Below, in pieces: positions 23,058 through 24,335 of a stretch of DNA of 24,335 bases. The stretch is taken from NCBI GenBank assembly GCA_964648795.1, contig CAZYMB010000018.1:1-24335 (forward strand). Reading direction: 5' to 3'. The stretch's first letter is position 1; the number at the start of each line of letters is the position of its first letter. The translations under genes and the position numbers were made by a program. Below the pieces are notes generated by a model. The model was not told the origin of the DNA. It did no database searches and saw only the letters and a list, made by a program, of their open reading frames with translations. This DNA comes from JAHDDW01 sp964648795. Its GTDB lineage: Bacteria; Actinomycetota; Acidimicrobiia; Acidimicrobiales; SZUA-35.

Positions 23058-24320
23058 GTGTCAAACTTTGTAGACGAGGCCAACTTTTGTGCCCGAGCCG
23101 GTAACGGTGGTGCAGGTTGTGTCTCGTTTCGTCGCGAGGCGCACGTCTCCATGGGTGGGCCCGATGGTGGCGACGGCGGCTCCGGTGGGGCAGTCTGGTT
23201 AGAAGCCGACCCACAAACAGTTTCACTACTTGCCTTTAGGGACCACCCGCACCGCATCGCGGATTCAGGCAAGCATGGTAAAGGTGCCAAACAGCACGGC
23301 AAGTCTGGCAAAGACATGTTCGTTAAGGTTCCAGTTGGGACCGTAGTGAAAGACCACGAAACAGGTGAGGTAATAGTTGACCTAGTCAATCCAGGGGACC
23401 GCTGGCTCGCCGCACCTGCTGGAGAAGGCGGCAAAGGTAATGCCCGCTTCTTATCTAACAGGCGTCGAGCTCCAGCATTCGCAGAACAAGGCGAATACTG
23501 CGAAGACACTTGGTACAAGCTCGAGTTAAAGCTGCTGGCAGACGTAGCACTAGTCGGTTTCCCTTCAGCTGGTAAAAGCACACTCATATCGGTTGTCTCA
23601 AACGCCAAACCAAAGATTGCCGAATACCATTTCACGACGCTGACCCCGAACCTAGGTGTAGTCAGACTCGATGACGACAATGAGTTCATCATGGCTGACC
23701 TACCAGGTCTAATAGAAGGTGCATCAGAGGGCAAAGGTATGGGCTTTCGGTTCTTGCGCCACATGGAAAGAGCCAGAGTCTTACTGTTCCTTATCGACTT
23801 AGCAGACGTCGAAGGCAAAACACCAAAGCAACAGTTCGACGCACTCCGAGCCGAGCTAGAAAACTATAAGCCAGAACTACTAGACCTGCCATACGTAGTA
23901 GCTGGGTCGAAAGCTGATGTTTTAGAGGGGAGTGACTGGGAAGGCGAGAAGCCAGAAGAGATGTCTTTCGAGATCAGCTCGATCACACAGTCCAACACAA
24001 CACCGCTAATGTGGAAGCTTTCAGAACTAGTCAAGCAAGAAAGAGCCCGTGAGCCAGAACCAACAGACTTTATTGTTCACCGTCCAGTCCCAGAAGGCGT
24101 AACCGTAGAACGAGACTTCGACGGAGCATGGCGAGTATTTGGACGTCCAGCCGAACGAGCAGTCGCAATAAGTGACCTAACCGACTATGTGGCCATGGAG
24201 TATGTGCAAAATAAGCTACGAGACCTCGGCGTTGAAAGAGCACTCAAGAAAGCCGGCGTTAAGCCTGGCGAAACAGTCCGGATAGCTTCGTTTGCCTTCG
24301 AATACCAAGATGACCTCTAA
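23058..24320 (+). CDS. obgE: Ribosome-assembly GTPase Obg
   Basis: A 420-residue GTPase for late 50S maturation. The glycine-rich Obg fold covers about 1-158 (GNGGAGCVSFRREAHVSMGGPDGGDGGSGG). The G domain has G1 GFPSAGKST (167-175), G2 in the YHFTTLTPNLG switch, G3 DLPG (214-217) and a G4 that reads SKAD (284-287) where NKxD is usual. A C-terminal OCT domain ends the protein (about 330-410, FDGAWRVFGRPAERAV). The start is a GTG 8 bp after rpmA. The rplU-rpmA-obgE order ties the GTPase to the large subunit. I believe the Ser form of G4 also occurs in related actinobacteria, but could not check. Confidence 0.96.
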   Translation: MSNFVDEANFCARAGNGGAGCVSFRREAHVSMGGPDGGDGGSGGAVWLEADPQTVSLLAFRDHPHRIADSGKHGKGAKQHGKSGKDMFVKVPVGTVVKDHETGEVIVDLVNPGDRWLAAPAGEGGKGNARFLSNRRRAPAFAEQGEYCEDTWYKLELKLLADVALVGFPSAGKSTLISVVSNAKPKIAEYHFTTLTPNLGVVRLDDDNEFIMADLPGLIEGASEGKGMGFRFLRHMERARVLLFLIDLADVEGKTPKQQFDALRAELENYKPELLDLPYVVAGSKADVLEGSDWEGEKPEEMSFEISSITQSNTTPLMWKLSELVKQERAREPEPTDFIVHRPVPEGVTVERDFDGAWRVFGRPAERAVAISDLTDYVAMEYVQNKLRDLGVERALKKAGVKPGETVRIASFAFEYQDDL

Positions 24321-24335
24321 AACACCTAAAAACAG
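24310..24335 (+). CDS. Start of the next gene (candidate proB), cut by the window edge
   Basis: An ATG overlaps the last 11 bases of obgE in the +1 frame and stays open to the edge (MTSKTPKN...). A gene overlapping the obgE stop is typical of actinobacterial operons, where glutamate 5-kinase (proB) often follows. Only eight codons are visible, so the identity is inference from gene order. Confidence 0.4.

Noticed and set aside
23039..23818. 259-codon open frame antisense to obgE
   Set aside because: It is wholly opposite a clear obgE and reads as Ser/Pro/Arg-rich low-complexity protein, as mirrored coding frames do.

Overview
The window looks like a chromosomal piece of a moderate-G+C (roughly half G+C) actinobacterium, most likely a marine or freshwater Acidimicrobiia-type lineage assembled from short reads. 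The evidence is the core gene order trigger factor-clpP-clpX-folC-(PASTA)-ndk-RNase E/G-rplU-rpmA-obgE, many GTG starts, recurrent leaderless-type promoters, a Tat-exported protein and a TAP-type lipoprotein hydrolase. The class-level placement is inference; no 16S gene is present. Three runs of exactly 100 N mark scaffold joins. At two of them the 55 bases before the gap are repeated exactly after it, so those joins look like unmerged contig overlaps rather than missing DNA. The third, inside metA, hides real sequence.

Region 1 (1-4342) holds a small LapA-type membrane protein, a membrane-anchored lysozyme-like protein with a Thr/Pro repeat linker, two translationally coupled HAD phosphatases on the minus strand, and a divergent TAP-type alpha/beta-hydrolase lipoprotein. 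Region 2 (4455-9473) looks accessory: a very large orphan protein (1316 residues once the false gap is closed) converging on a Tat-exported HEVGH zinc metalloprotease. Region 3 (9579-10568) holds metA, broken by a gap, and two tRNA genes (Gly-UCC, Pro-UGG) on the minus strand.

Region 4 (10653-13960) is the protein-quality-control block tig-clpP-clpX: ribosome-bound chaperone, then protease subunit and unfoldase. Region 5 (13961-14423) is the only long gene-free stretch. It contains a tandem array of short perfect hairpins in a composite unit that is present twice; one hairpin differs between the copies by three paired stem changes that keep it perfectly paired. This is the most unusual non-coding signal in the window.

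Region 6 (14424-20699) runs folC, a kinase-less PASTA membrane protein, an unrecognised 450-residue protein, ndk and RNase E/G. The RNase gene is preceded by a structured leader and a short overlapping ORF with its own good ribosome-binding site. Region 7 (20717-24335) has an SdpI-like membrane protein, a minus-strand LRV-like repeat protein, and the rplU-rpmA-obgE ribosome-assembly operon. A further gene overlaps the end of obgE and runs off the edge; its position fits proB.

The clearest regulatory theme is a TANNNT -10 element 6-9 bases before the start codon in at least eight genes, mostly with GTG starts, which indicates leaderless mRNAs.
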